A model generated the notes under the pieces. The model was given only the letters and a program-made list of their open reading frames with translations. It did not search any database and was not told where the DNA came from. Position numbers and translations under genes: made by a program. Positions 25,230 through 34,039 of a stretch of DNA of 64,000 nt are shown in pieces. The stretch comes from JAHDDW01 sp964648795 (GTDB lineage Bacteria > Actinomycetota > Acidimicrobiia > Acidimicrobiales > SZUA-35): positions 143,996 to 207,995 of the forward strand of contig CAZYMB010000001.1 in NCBI GenBank assembly GCA_964648795.1, given 5' to 3'. Position 1 is the first letter of the stretch; each line of letters opens with the position of its first letter.

Positions 25230-26024
25230 ATGGGTACCTCGGTAGAAGATCTTGACTTAGCAGATTTAGCTGCAACTAGGCAGTGGCTTGACGGCGTTTT
25301 GATGGCTGACGACCCCACAGAGGGTCTTTGGAAGGCCTGTGACTCTGGTGTGATGGCCAAAGTCCTCCCAGAGTTAATGGATCTAGACATGGAACAAGAT
25401 CCAGTACATAAACACAAAGATGTTCTAGCACACACAATTCAGGTCACTTCGCAAGCCAGGCCTGATTTGCTGCTTCGTTTTGCTGCTCTGATGCATGACA
25501 TTGGCAAGCCAGACACACGAAAGTTTTCAGATTCAGGAGTCACTTTCAGACATCACGAAGTCGTGGGTTCAAGAATTTGCAGGGAGCGTCTAACTGCTCT
25601 TGGCTATAACGAGGCTTTTGTTGACGATGTAACCGAGTTGGTGCGGCTTAGCGGAAGGTTCAAGGGTTATGCCGATGGCTGGTCTGATTCAGCGGTTCGT
25701 CGTTACGCTCGCGAAGCCGGTGGTTTGCTTGGCTACCTTAATGATTTAGTTAGGGCCGATTGTACAACGAAGAACCCCAGGAAGTGGGATGACTTGCAGG
25801 CATCGGTCAACGAGATGGAGGAGCGTATTGGTGAGCTGCAACGGCAAGACCAGCTCGCCAAGATTAGACCTCCGATCAATGGCGCCGATGTGATGAAGCT
25901 GCTGTCTCTCGAAGAAGGTCCGGAAGTTGGCAAGATTATGAAAATGGTTAACTCACTTCACAAAGATAACCCAGACGAGCCCAAAGAGTTTTTTGAATCT
26001 GCAGTGCTGGAATTTAATTCTTAA
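25230..26024 (+). CDS. HD-domain protein resembling the C-terminal half of CCA-adding enzyme
   Basis: A 264-aa protein that aligns by eye to the HD and RNA-binding part of actinobacterial tRNA nucleotidyltransferases: QDPVHKHKD near 57-64, HD motif LMHDIGKP (His89-Asp90), FRHHE (107-111), then WSDSAVRRYAREAG and AKIRPPING. The N-terminal nucleotidyltransferase domain is absent, and the preceding 190 bp do not encode it. It may be a standalone phosphohydrolase. The ATG at 25230 is chosen over an upstream TTG. It shares TTAA with the convergent gene. Confidence 0.78.
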   Translation: MGTSVEDLDLADLAATRQWLDGVLMADDPTEGLWKACDSGVMAKVLPELMDLDMEQDPVHKHKDVLAHTIQVTSQARPDLLLRFAALMHDIGKPDTRKFSDSGVTFRHHEVVGSRICRERLTALGYNEAFVDDVTELVRLSGRFKGYADGWSDSAVRRYAREAGGLLGYLNDLVRADCTTKNPRKWDDLQASVNEMEERIGELQRQDQLAKIRPPINGADVMKLLSLEEGPEVGKIMKMVNSLHKDNPDEPKEFFESAVLEFNS

Positions 26025-27211
26025 ATCGCAGCGCCACTGATATTATCGCTGAGGCTTTCCAATATCCCAGTTTGCGATATCAAGAAGAACAGTCCGATTG
26101 CGGCTAACGCAATAACAGTTGTCAAACCAACTGCGATGAGTACTCGGCTCATTATGTTGTGGCGCTGAGACTGAATTGGATAACCAGACCCGACCTGGCT
26201 TTGTTGATTATAAGTGCTGGCAATAGCGTAGTACTCCCCAGGGTGAGCGGGGGCTCCCATAGCGGGGAGAGGGTTTGAGTTCCATCCATCAGAAAGAATT
26301 GAAGGTGTGGTCATCGAGAACGCGTCTGCGGCGCTCTGACTTGCACTATATGAACCAGCCAGTTGCTTGGTTTCTGAACTGTATTGCTCGTAGCTTTCAA
26401 CTTTGACAGGATCTGTCAGGTCGATAACGAAATCATGTTTTCGAGTCTCTGCACATTCATCCAGAGTTTTGAATAGATGATTGGGGGTCGCCGCCCTAAA
26501 GTGTGGTTCGCTCGTCACAAGCCCCTTAGCTGTTCCCACTGATACAGCTAGGTCAAGTCGCTCGATATCGAAAGTATCTAGCAAGCCTTGGCTTACATTG
26601 AGAGTTTGGAGGTATGCAAGATCTAGGGTTGAGTCTGGTGTCGCCGTCTTAACCTTGAGAGTCTTGCACTCAAGCTGATCTACCGCTTCGGCTCGAACCA
26701 GCTCGCCATCTGAAATATAGAACTGCCAGCCGACGCCTGAAACGATTGATCCACTCACGGGGCCTGGAGAATCTATGACTCTGGCGGCAGCTTGTGGCGA
26801 GAGTTCCAGGCGTTCCAATGGAATGTCGTTCTCGGTAAAGATTCGTTGGTAAGAAGCCAACACATCTGAGCGTGCGTAGGCAATGGCGTCGCCAAGACTT
26901 ACCTTGTTGTAGCTGATTTCGTCAACTTGTTCGAGTTCGTCTAGCCACTTGTCCGTGTCAAACGCAGATCGAACACCCGTTTCTGCGGCGCCGAATGCAG
27001 CCGAGACTCTAACGTTTCCTGTGAACTTCTCTGGGAGCTTTCCCCACAGGGAAGCGATTTCTACTGACAGGCGACCGAACGGGTTTTCTGGTCGGTGAGA
27101 GCGTTTAACCTCGGCGTAGCCGATGATTTTCTCGGCGGTATTATTCAGAATTACGGCTCGAACGGTTTCGGAAGCGATTTCGATTCCGATGCAGCTACCT
27201 GCAATACTCAT
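26021..27211 (-). CDS. membrane protein with actin/Hsp70-like N-terminal fold
   Basis: Not assigned to a family. The N-terminus (CIGIEIASETVRAVIL) resembles the phosphate-binding loop of actin-fold ATPases such as Hsp70 and PilM, and a later GSIVSGVGWQF may be a second loop. A membrane helix lies near the C-terminus (about 365-390). The ATG at 27211 follows GAGGGA and is preferred over an upstream TTG. The C-terminal anchor suggests a cytoplasmic domain on the inner membrane face. Protein of 396 aa. Confidence 0.5.
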   Translation of the reverse strand: MSIAGSCIGIEIASETVRAVILNNTAEKIIGYAEVKRSHRPENPFGRLSVEIASLWGKLPEKFTGNVRVSAAFGAAETGVRSAFDTDKWLDELEQVDEISYNKVSLGDAIAYARSDVLASYQRIFTENDIPLERLELSPQAAARVIDSPGPVSGSIVSGVGWQFYISDGELVRAEAVDQLECKTLKVKTATPDSTLDLAYLQTLNVSQGLLDTFDIERLDLAVSVGTAKGLVTSEPHFRAATPNHLFKTLDECAETRKHDFVIDLTDPVKVESYEQYSSETKQLAGSYSASQSAADAFSMTTPSILSDGWNSNPLPAMGAPAHPGEYYAIASTYNQQSQVGSGYPIQSQRHNIMSRVLIAVGLTTVIALAAIGLFFLISQTGILESLSDNISGAAI

Positions 27212-27417
27212 TGATAGTTCCCTCAATTAGGCGGTGAAAAGTGATTGGGTAGAAGTTACTAGTTCGTTCTACCTATGAAGATGGTGGCCTAAATCAGCAA
27301 ATTTCTCAAACCGAACTCGAAATTTGTTGTGTTAAGACCACCAAAGGGGCCTATTCACAGCGCCGATCGGCTGATAACATTAAGGGTGGCGGAACCATTG
27401 GACAAGGCGGGCTGTCT

Positions 27418-28506
27418 ATGTTTAAAAAGATAGTAATACCGGTGATGCTCTTGATTGGGGGCATGGTTGTTTTTGTTGTCGCTTTAGGCGCTGGAGCTAC
27501 ACCCGCTGGTGCTTCTTTTTGTGGGCCTCTAAACGTTGGTGACACTTTTAGTTCACAAGGGTCAACTTTGACACAAGAGCAGCTCGAGAACGCTCAAATT
27601 ATTGTTGAGACAGGTCAGAGATTAGGTATCAGCGAACATGGCCAAACCATCGCAATTATGACGGCAATCCAAGAAGACCAACTACGAAATCGCCTTGGCA
27701 GATTTGACCCTGAATTGTTCGCAGCCGGCGACTTTGATGGCAACAGTGTGGGACTTTTCCAGCAGCAGACACAGCTACAAATTAATGGTCGAACAGTTGA
27801 TGGTTGGGGAACTGTAGAAGAACTAAGTGACCCTGTAACTGCTACGACTCTATTCTTTCAAGGTAAGCCCGGTTTTCCTGGGCTCGTAAGTATTGATGGA
27901 TGGGAAGACCTCGACCCAGGAGTAGCGGCACAAAGTGTTCAGAACTCTGACTTTGCTCTTGAGTACGCTCCGCAGTTTACATTTGCTCAAGGGATTTATC
28001 AGACTGTTACAGGCCAAGGCGGTGCCTCATGCGCACAGAGTTTTGGCACAGTGACCGGTGACCAAGTAGAAATTCAAGTTCGTTTCGACAGTAACTTCAA
28101 TATAGATGCATCGATTGCACCTGCAGTACAACAGTTAATCAACGATGCTGCCGCAGACGGTATCTTGTTCGGTGGCTGGGGTCATAGAAGTCATCAACGT
28201 CAGCACGAGCTTCGTAGAATCAATGGCTGCCCTGACGGGTGGACACATACCGATGGCGAGAATCCCGCCCTTTGGTCTGGGTCTAGTTCTTGTAGGGTTC
28301 CAACAGCTCGACCTGGCTCTTCGTTTCACGAGTCTGGTCTAGCAATCGACTTCAGGTGTAGTTCGATGGTCTCTTCTGCAAACCCTAGAGGGTCAGTCAA
28401 TAATCGAGGTAGTTCGTGCTATCGATGGCTGGAAACTAACGCTGCTAGATACGGGCTCAAGAACTTGCCGTCAGAAGCATGGCACTGGTCAACTACAGGA
28501 GGATAA
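27418..28506 (+). CDS. secreted VanY-type D,D-carboxypeptidase with lysozyme-like N-terminal domain
   Basis: A signal/anchor helix (about 4-27) is followed by a region with GDFDGNSVGLFQQQ and WGTVEELSDPVTA (104-142), which resembles the N-terminal lytic domain of actinobacterial wall hydrolases. The C-terminal half is a peptidase M15/VanY domain with zinc ligands His304 and Asp311 (SFHESGLAIDF), Glu353 and His356 (SEAWHWS). It would trim peptidoglycan stem peptides outside the membrane. 362 aa; followed 3 nt later by a lipoprotein gene. Confidence 0.85.
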   Translation: MFKKIVIPVMLLIGGMVVFVVALGAGATPAGASFCGPLNVGDTFSSQGSTLTQEQLENAQIIVETGQRLGISEHGQTIAIMTAIQEDQLRNRLGRFDPELFAAGDFDGNSVGLFQQQTQLQINGRTVDGWGTVEELSDPVTATTLFFQGKPGFPGLVSIDGWEDLDPGVAAQSVQNSDFALEYAPQFTFAQGIYQTVTGQGGASCAQSFGTVTGDQVEIQVRFDSNFNIDASIAPAVQQLINDAAADGILFGGWGHRSHQRQHELRRINGCPDGWTHTDGENPALWSGSSSCRVPTARPGSSFHESGLAIDFRCSSMVSSANPRGSVNNRGSSCYRWLETNAARYGLKNLPSEAWHWSTTGG

Positions 28507-28509
28507 ACC

Positions 28510-29127
28510 ATGAAGTATCGACTTATCGCAATTGCATTCCTTGGGGCCATCCTGAGTTCTTGTTCTTTCGTTGCCACAGCTGAGACGGCAGAGACGACGA
28601 CTCCGAGTATCACAGCGCCTATTGAGACACTTCCTCCTAGTACAGCTCCGCAAACTGCGGTTCCTACATCTGAGTTAAGCGTTCCGGATACGAAGCTGGA
28701 AGCCCAAGAGCCAGGTGAAGGTCTAGATCGGGAAAACATTGATTTGGATCTGACCTTGGTTGACCGAACTGACCCCGATGCCGTTGCACTGGCTGCGGGT
28801 TGTTCTTTCTATGCCAAACCAACTCGAGCTGACACAAATACAGACCTAGCTAATCGATTGCGCCCATTGATCACAGATGAGCTACATGCCGCGATAACTA
28901 CTTTGAGGCCTGCTGGCGATGACATAGCGACAGTTATACCGGCTATAGCAGACGAAGTCAGGTTTCAGTTCTACGAGGTGTCTTGTAATCGAAGTGTTAC
29001 TGGCATCGACGGAATTCCTAGGTTAGAAGGCGCCTTTGTCGATTTAAGAGTCGAAGAACAAGTTGACGGAACTTTTCTTGTTTCCGAAATGACAGTTGGG
29101 GCCTTGACGATTCCAGCGTCAGCTTAG
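28510..29127 (+). CDS. lipoprotein, unknown function
   Basis: The signal peptide ends in a lipobox (LSSC, Cys18), followed by a Thr/Pro-rich linker and a globular domain of about 120 residues with two Cys. Family not recognised. It lies 3 nt after the VanY-type gene, so the two are probably co-transcribed. It overlaps the convergent sulfotransferase gene by 4 bp (TTAG). Confidence 0.7.
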   Translation: MKYRLIAIAFLGAILSSCSFVATAETAETTTPSITAPIETLPPSTAPQTAVPTSELSVPDTKLEAQEPGEGLDRENIDLDLTLVDRTDPDAVALAAGCSFYAKPTRADTNTDLANRLRPLITDELHAAITTLRPAGDDIATVIPAIADEVRFQFYEVSCNRSVTGIDGIPRLEGAFVDLRVEEQVDGTFLVSEMTVGALTIPASA

Positions 29128-30062
29128 CTAATTGAGTAGCCATACTTAAGAAGTAGTGGCCCAGCTATACCTGTTATTTGTGCTTCTTTTTGCCAGGTTA
29201 GATTTTCTCGCCATGCTTCGTCTCTGCGGAACTCGACTGTTGAGTCCCCGCTAAAGCGCATTGGGTTGCCGGCCACTGAGTGCATGCCCTTAGAAACGGT
29301 AACTTCATCATGAGTAAGAAATGGAAGGGGCATTTGGTCATCTAGCCCAGCTAGTTTCAGCGTCTTTCGAATAGCAGACTCTGGATCAGCTAGAAAGTCT
29401 TCGTAGCGAATAGTCTCTTGTTGAATCTGTCTTCCTAAGACTTCGAAACCAAGGTTGTCGGTGACCCAACGAAAAGCTGTGCGAGAAACCGGATATGTAG
29501 GCATGTAGTCGTCCTCTGCTTCTGGACGCTTAACCTTCTTAGTCCACGAGTAGGCAACTCCACGAGGGTCCCTAACTACATGTAACACTCGAACATCGAG
29601 TAGTGGGTCTAGGGAAAGAAGTGCAGCTGTAGTTAGGTGTTTAGAAGATTCGAGAATGACTTCTGTTCCCGGGTTAGCTTCAGCCGCTGCGAGTAGAACC
29701 TTGGACATGTTTTCAACGTATTCGTCTTGTTCTGAAGTGATATAGCCGTTGTGGTGTGCTCGGATAATAGCGGGTAGTTGACGAGATCGATCAACTGACC
29801 AGCGGAGGTCAATCATTCTTTGGTGGTCAACTTGGTCCCAGCCTCCGAAGGCTTTCTCTCCAATTTCAGTCCACATCTCACATGATGCAAACTGTTCGCC
29901 GCAGCCGCAGAGTTCGTTGTCTCTAAGTCCGCGTTCCCACATGTGCAGTGTTTCGCCAACAGCTAGAGTTCCTGGGACTTCGTTAAGAACTGTCTCAATC
30001 AGGGTAGAGCCTGACCTAGGTAGACCGCCGATGAACAGAACTTTTAGTTTTGTTGTGTTCAC
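29124..30062 (-). CDS. sulfotransferase family protein (first of two)
   Basis: The N-terminus LFIGGLPRSGSTLIE contains the PAPS 5'-phosphosulfate-binding loop (PRSGST, 15-20). A later VRDPRGVAYSW fits the 3'-phosphate-binding region. These enzymes add sulfate to hydroxyls of glycans, lipids or proteins, but the acceptor cannot be told from sequence. Protein of 312 aa. Its start directly follows the stop of the second sulfotransferase (30063), so the pair is one operon. Confidence 0.9.
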   Translation of the reverse strand: MNTTKLKVLFIGGLPRSGSTLIETVLNEVPGTLAVGETLHMWERGLRDNELCGCGEQFASCEMWTEIGEKAFGGWDQVDHQRMIDLRWSVDRSRQLPAIIRAHHNGYITSEQDEYVENMSKVLLAAAEANPGTEVILESSKHLTTAALLSLDPLLDVRVLHVVRDPRGVAYSWTKKVKRPEAEDDYMPTYPVSRTAFRWVTDNLGFEVLGRQIQQETIRYEDFLADPESAIRKTLKLAGLDDQMPLPFLTHDEVTVSKGMHSVAGNPMRFSGDSTVEFRRDEAWRENLTWQKEAQITGIAGPLLLKYGYSIS

Positions 30063-30989
30063 TTACTCCCACCCCATTTTTTTGCCAAGAAGAGTCTCTA
30101 CTTCTTTTATATCGTCAGCCAAAGCGTCCGCAATAATTGAACGAGTTTTAGAGCTGAATTCTGGTTTAGATTTTTTGTTCCACGCAGCGAACTCTTTTGG
30201 TTCGTGATGCCCGATCTCTAAATAATTGAGGACCTGACCATAGGTGTCTTCTGGGCTTTCGTAGAGATCCTCTGCTTTTATAACTAGCAGATGGTCTTGA
30301 CTGTATGCGTCGAACCATCGCTTAAGCCCACGAGCGTAGCGACCCTGATCGATGTAAGAAAAGTGTTGATGAGCATAAGAGGTGTAGCCAGGTTCGTCGA
30401 GCATCTTTTGTTCTTCGCCTGCAAGTCGCACGGCTTCAGCTTCTATAGCTTCTTCAAATGAAAGAGTCTCGACATCTTGGCGGCTTCTTTCGACCCAGTG
30501 GCTAAACGCTCGCTCGATTGGGTTTCGCAGTAGCGCAATAACCTTTGCATCTGGAACGATTCTGGCCGCCCGCTTCGGAGCGTGTGGGTGATGTAGGTAA
30601 TACGGAGTTGCATCACCAAGAAGTAGTTTTTCTCCGGCCTTCTTTGTTTTCATGGCATGCGCAAACTTTGTTGGGAAGTGCGACTTGTACCAGGCCAACC
30701 CTTTGTCGTAGTTGACATCAAAGAAGTACATTCCTTTACGAGTTTCTTTGGCGGGATACAAAGGTGCTATTTGGTCGTGCTGGTTGAGCCAGCGAGCTAG
30801 CGAGGTAGTTCCGCCACGCTTGGTACCTATTATTAGATAGTCAGGCAGACATCGAAGTGGCGATGTCGCTGAACCAAAGAGTCTGAAACCTTTAAGCCCT
30901 AGAGATCGTGCGATCTCATTAGGCCCTTTGGGGTCGACGTGCTTTGCGCCATATGGGGTAATCTTAGGGTAATCAACTGCTGTGCTCAT
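30063..30989 (-). CDS. sulfotransferase family protein (second of two)
   Basis: A Sulfotransfer_1-type domain: LIIGTKRGGTTSL (53-64) is the PAPS-binding loop, followed by KETRKGMYFFD and LRNPIERAFSHW, typical of heparan-sulfate-type N- and O-sulfotransferases. 308 aa from the ATG at 30989; a TTG three bases earlier is possible. The sequence differs clearly from its neighbour, so it is not a recent duplicate. Confidence 0.9.
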   Translation of the reverse strand: MSTAVDYPKITPYGAKHVDPKGPNEIARSLGLKGFRLFGSATSPLRCLPDYLIIGTKRGGTTSLARWLNQHDQIAPLYPAKETRKGMYFFDVNYDKGLAWYKSHFPTKFAHAMKTKKAGEKLLLGDATPYYLHHPHAPKRAARIVPDAKVIALLRNPIERAFSHWVERSRQDVETLSFEEAIEAEAVRLAGEEQKMLDEPGYTSYAHQHFSYIDQGRYARGLKRWFDAYSQDHLLVIKAEDLYESPEDTYGQVLNYLEIGHHEPKEFAAWNKKSKPEFSSKTRSIIADALADDIKEVETLLGKKMGWE

Positions 30990-31089
30990 CAACTAGTAGG
31001 GTCGGCACAAAATTGGCCTGAATGTAGCAAGACATTGAAACCCGCTTATAAAGCGCCATCTGGGCTTTGGTGATAGGCTAAGTTTCGAT

Positions 31090-31497
31090 ATGGACCTTGT
31101 TTGTGGCAGACCTGGATGCTCGAGAGACGCAACTGCGACCTTGCAGATTGACACTAACGCAACAATGGTGCGCATTAGTGACTCGGAGTCATCGATTGAA
31201 GGTATAGCGCTCTGCAGCCGGCATGCAAACGCTACTTCGGCGCCAGTTGGATGGGAGCTGGCAGACGAGCGAAGTCTAGCGGAACCTTCTGAAGTGGAAG
31301 TTGAACAAGACGTCGACTTAACCGAAACCGTCACGTCTCGGCCAACAAAACGAAGAACAACCGAGAACTTGTCGGGAGATCGAGTCAGTAAATTTCAGTT
31401 TGACTACGAGTTCACTGAAGATGAATGCCCAAGTGACCTGAAAGTAACGTCACCGTTATTGGCTAGAGCATTCCGGTCCAGTAAATCTAAACGCTAA
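31090..31497 (+). CDS. DUF3499-family protein
   Basis: A 135-aa actinobacterial protein of unknown function. The N-terminus has CGRPGCSRDATATL (Cys5, Cys10) and then ALCSRHA (Cys42, His45) followed by PVGWE, a pattern expected for a small zinc-binding domain. The C-terminal half is hydrophilic and shows no motif. Confidence 0.8.
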   Translation: MDLVCGRPGCSRDATATLQIDTNATMVRISDSESSIEGIALCSRHANATSAPVGWELADERSLAEPSEVEVEQDVDLTETVTSRPTKRRTTENLSGDRVSKFQFDYEFTEDECPSDLKVTSPLLARAFRSSKSKR

Positions 31498-31571
31498 ATT
31501 TGTTTCAGGCTGAAATGCCATAGGTCTGATAGAGGTTAGAGTTATCGTCAATACCGTAGTAAGGAGACTCT

Positions 31572-32789
31572 GTGGAGAAGGTAATGTTTGCGGGGGCGGA
31601 CGGCATAGAGCTAGCAGGCCGTCTAGATGGACCTGTAGGCGACCCGAGAGGAATGGTTGTCTTTGCGCACTGCTTCACATGCTCTAAAGAGCTTGTAGCT
31701 GTTCGAGAAATATCGAAAGCGTTGGTCGAGCTTGGCTTTGCTGTCTTTAGCTTTGATTTTACCGGGCTTGGTTCTAGTGATGGAGACTTTGCCAACACCA
31801 ACTTCTCGTCGAATGTAGAAGATTTGAGGGCTGCAATAGAGTTCGTCGAGAGTAACTATCAGCCAGTTGACCTCCTAATTGGACATTCGCTAGGAGGTGC
31901 TGCTGTCTTGTATGCACAAGACGCCTGTACCCACGTTAAAGGCATCGTAACTATTGGAGCCCCCGCCGAGGCTTCACATGTCGAGCATTTGTTTTCTGAA
32001 TCGTTGGAAGAGATCGAGCAGACCGGGTCAGCGGAAGTCTCAATTGGAGGCAGGCCCTTCAAGATTAAGAAACAGTTTATTGACGACCTAGCCAGGGTTA
32101 CTGTGGCAGATAAGCTAGCTAGTCTTAGTGCTGCATTATTAGTTATGCATTCTCCGGTTGACCAGATCGTAGGGGTTGAGAATGCGAAAGATATTTTCCA
32201 GCGAGCTAAGCATCCAAAGAGCTTTGTATCGCTTGATGACGCTGACCATCTGCTTCTAAATCGTGAACATGCACGCTATGCAGCTCAAGTTATAGGTGCA
32301 TGGTCGGGACGATACCTTTCAGAACCGGCTTCAACTGGCGACAGCTTCCCGGCAAATGGCGTGATGGTTACAGAAACTGGACAAGGTAAGTTCCAAAATC
32401 GTGTTCAAACCGTCAGCAATAGCTTTGTAATGGATGAGCCTGTATCTGTTGGAGGGTTGGACTCTGGTCCAACACCTTATGATCTCCTAGGGGCCGCACT
32501 TGGAGGTTGTACAGCAATGACTCTCCGCTTATATTCGGACCATAAAGGCTACGACTACGGCAAGATTTCTGTTGCCGTAACGCATGACAAAGTGCATGCA
32601 AAAGATTGTGCGGATTGTTCTGATGAGACAAAAGAGGCCGGAGGTTCGGTCGAGGTGTTTGCCCGAGAGATCTCGATAGAAGGGTTACCGGCTGACCAAG
32701 TAGAAAATGTTCTTAGGTTGGCTGATAAGTGTCCTGTTCATAAAACGCTGCATTCTAAAGTACATATTTCAACAGAAGTTAAAGATTAG
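31572..32789 (+). CDS. alpha/beta hydrolase fused to OsmC-like domain
   Basis: Residues 1-255 form an alpha/beta hydrolase with nucleophile elbow GHSLGGA (Ser106), an Asp near MHSPVDQ and a His in DDADHLL. Residues 265-405 are an OsmC-like domain with the two conserved Cys in GGCTAMTLRLY and KCPVHKTL, typical of thiol peroxidases acting on organic hydroperoxides. This fusion architecture is known in other bacteria. GTG at 31572 follows AAGGAG (31561-31566). The end overlaps the convergent GH16-like gene by 11 bp. Confidence 0.93.
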   Translation: MEKVMFAGADGIELAGRLDGPVGDPRGMVVFAHCFTCSKELVAVREISKALVELGFAVFSFDFTGLGSSDGDFANTNFSSNVEDLRAAIEFVESNYQPVDLLIGHSLGGAAVLYAQDACTHVKGIVTIGAPAEASHVEHLFSESLEEIEQTGSAEVSIGGRPFKIKKQFIDDLARVTVADKLASLSAALLVMHSPVDQIVGVENAKDIFQRAKHPKSFVSLDDADHLLLNREHARYAAQVIGAWSGRYLSEPASTGDSFPANGVMVTETGQGKFQNRVQTVSNSFVMDEPVSVGGLDSGPTPYDLLGAALGGCTAMTLRLYSDHKGYDYGKISVAVTHDKVHAKDCADCSDETKEAGGSVEVFAREISIEGLPADQVENVLRLADKCPVHKTLHSKVHISTEVKD

Positions 32790-33981
32790 CTACTTGGATG
32801 TATTCAATCTCAAAGGTGGCACCATCAGTGCCGAGAGCTTCAGGATCTAACACACCGGATTGTCCACCGACAGCCAGATTGATTCGAAGGTCTCGTATTG
32901 TCTGATCAAATGGGGCTGGCCAGCCTTGAGCTGTATTTGCATTGGTAACTGTGTGAGCTAGATCTCCATCGATGAACCAACGTAGGTCTCCGGTTCTGTA
33001 CTCGACTCGGATTGTGTGCCAATCGTTACTGAAGTTCTCCCTAATTCCGAAAAACTTGTAATCAATTTCGCGTACCCCGGCTGGATTTTGAGTATGAACA
33101 GCGAAGAGAGGACTAGCTGGCCGATTGCTTGTTGCAACTTCCAGGTAGTTTGCTTCGCCCCCGAGCGGCCAAGATCCAGCCCAAGCAGCTGACCAGACAG
33201 CTGGGTTTAGGCCTGCTTGATTGTTATGATCAGCTGGAGTTAATTTTGCTCGGAATTCTAAGACTTGTCCGGGAGAGAAAGCAAAGTCCCGACTACGGAT
33301 CATTCCCGACGTCTGTGATCTGGCTCCGTCTCTGCAAGTTACATCTTCATTTTTCGCTGTCAGGACAAGGTTTCCGTCACGGGTGGTAGCGTTTCGTGCC
33401 AGGTAACACTCATTGCCACCTCCAACGTTTGTGTTATTTTCAATAACCCAGCGTGATGTGTCCAGAGTTTCGAAGTCGTCGCGCCAGGTCGTCGTAAATT
33501 CGTCTTCGGTATTGCTTCTAAGGTTTATGGCCGCTGGAGTTTCTGGTTCTGTTGGGCGATCGGCGCCAGAGTCAACTGTTCGCAGCTCCTGAGTAGTGGT
33601 TGTTGTAGTTGTGGCCGAACCAGTAGTCGTCGTGGGGGTATTAAGTAACGGGGTGTTTGTTTCTGTCGGACGACTAGCTCCGGAACCACTCGGCTGTGAG
33701 GGCTCAGCAGTGGTAGTCGCTGACCTAGGTGACTGCTGTGTATCGGGACTAAGAGTGGTTGGAGCAGCGGGTGTTCTAGGTGCTTGCGATAATTCAGCTG
33801 CTTCCCCAATGGTTGCCGTAGCTGGGTTCACTGCCAGATCTTCAGTCATAGGTTCATCGGCCATGGATACAGAATCATCGGGACTATTTATTCGAGCTAG
33901 AGCGAAGACTACAAGCACCGAGAAGATAGCAACCAGGCCGAACCGTAGTTGCTGTTGATATCGGCCGATTAAGACGCCCAT
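32779..33981 (-). CDS. membrane-anchored GH16-like protein
   Basis: A 400-aa protein with an N-terminal signal anchor (about 13-32), a Thr/Pro/Ser-rich linker (about 60-160), and a GH16 beta-jelly-roll domain that begins near FETLDTSRWVI. GH16 enzymes cut beta-1,3 or beta-1,4 glucans and galactans using E-x-D-x-x-E. Here the motif reads EANYLE (276-281), keeping both Glu but with Asn278 in place of Asp. It may be a low-activity or binding form, or part of a divergent subgroup. Confidence 0.82.
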   Translation of the reverse strand: MGVLIGRYQQQLRFGLVAIFSVLVVFALARINSPDDSVSMADEPMTEDLAVNPATATIGEAAELSQAPRTPAAPTTLSPDTQQSPRSATTTAEPSQPSGSGASRPTETNTPLLNTPTTTTGSATTTTTTTQELRTVDSGADRPTEPETPAAINLRSNTEDEFTTTWRDDFETLDTSRWVIENNTNVGGGNECYLARNATTRDGNLVLTAKNEDVTCRDGARSQTSGMIRSRDFAFSPGQVLEFRAKLTPADHNNQAGLNPAVWSAAWAGSWPLGGEANYLEVATSNRPASPLFAVHTQNPAGVREIDYKFFGIRENFSNDWHTIRVEYRTGDLRWFIDGDLAHTVTNANTAQGWPAPFDQTIRDLRINLAVGGQSGVLDPEALGTDGATFEIEYIQVANL

Positions 33982-34039
33982 AGTTCCACCTTTGACTCAA
34001 GCCCCACGCCATTTAGGGCAATTTGAATCAACGATCAGT

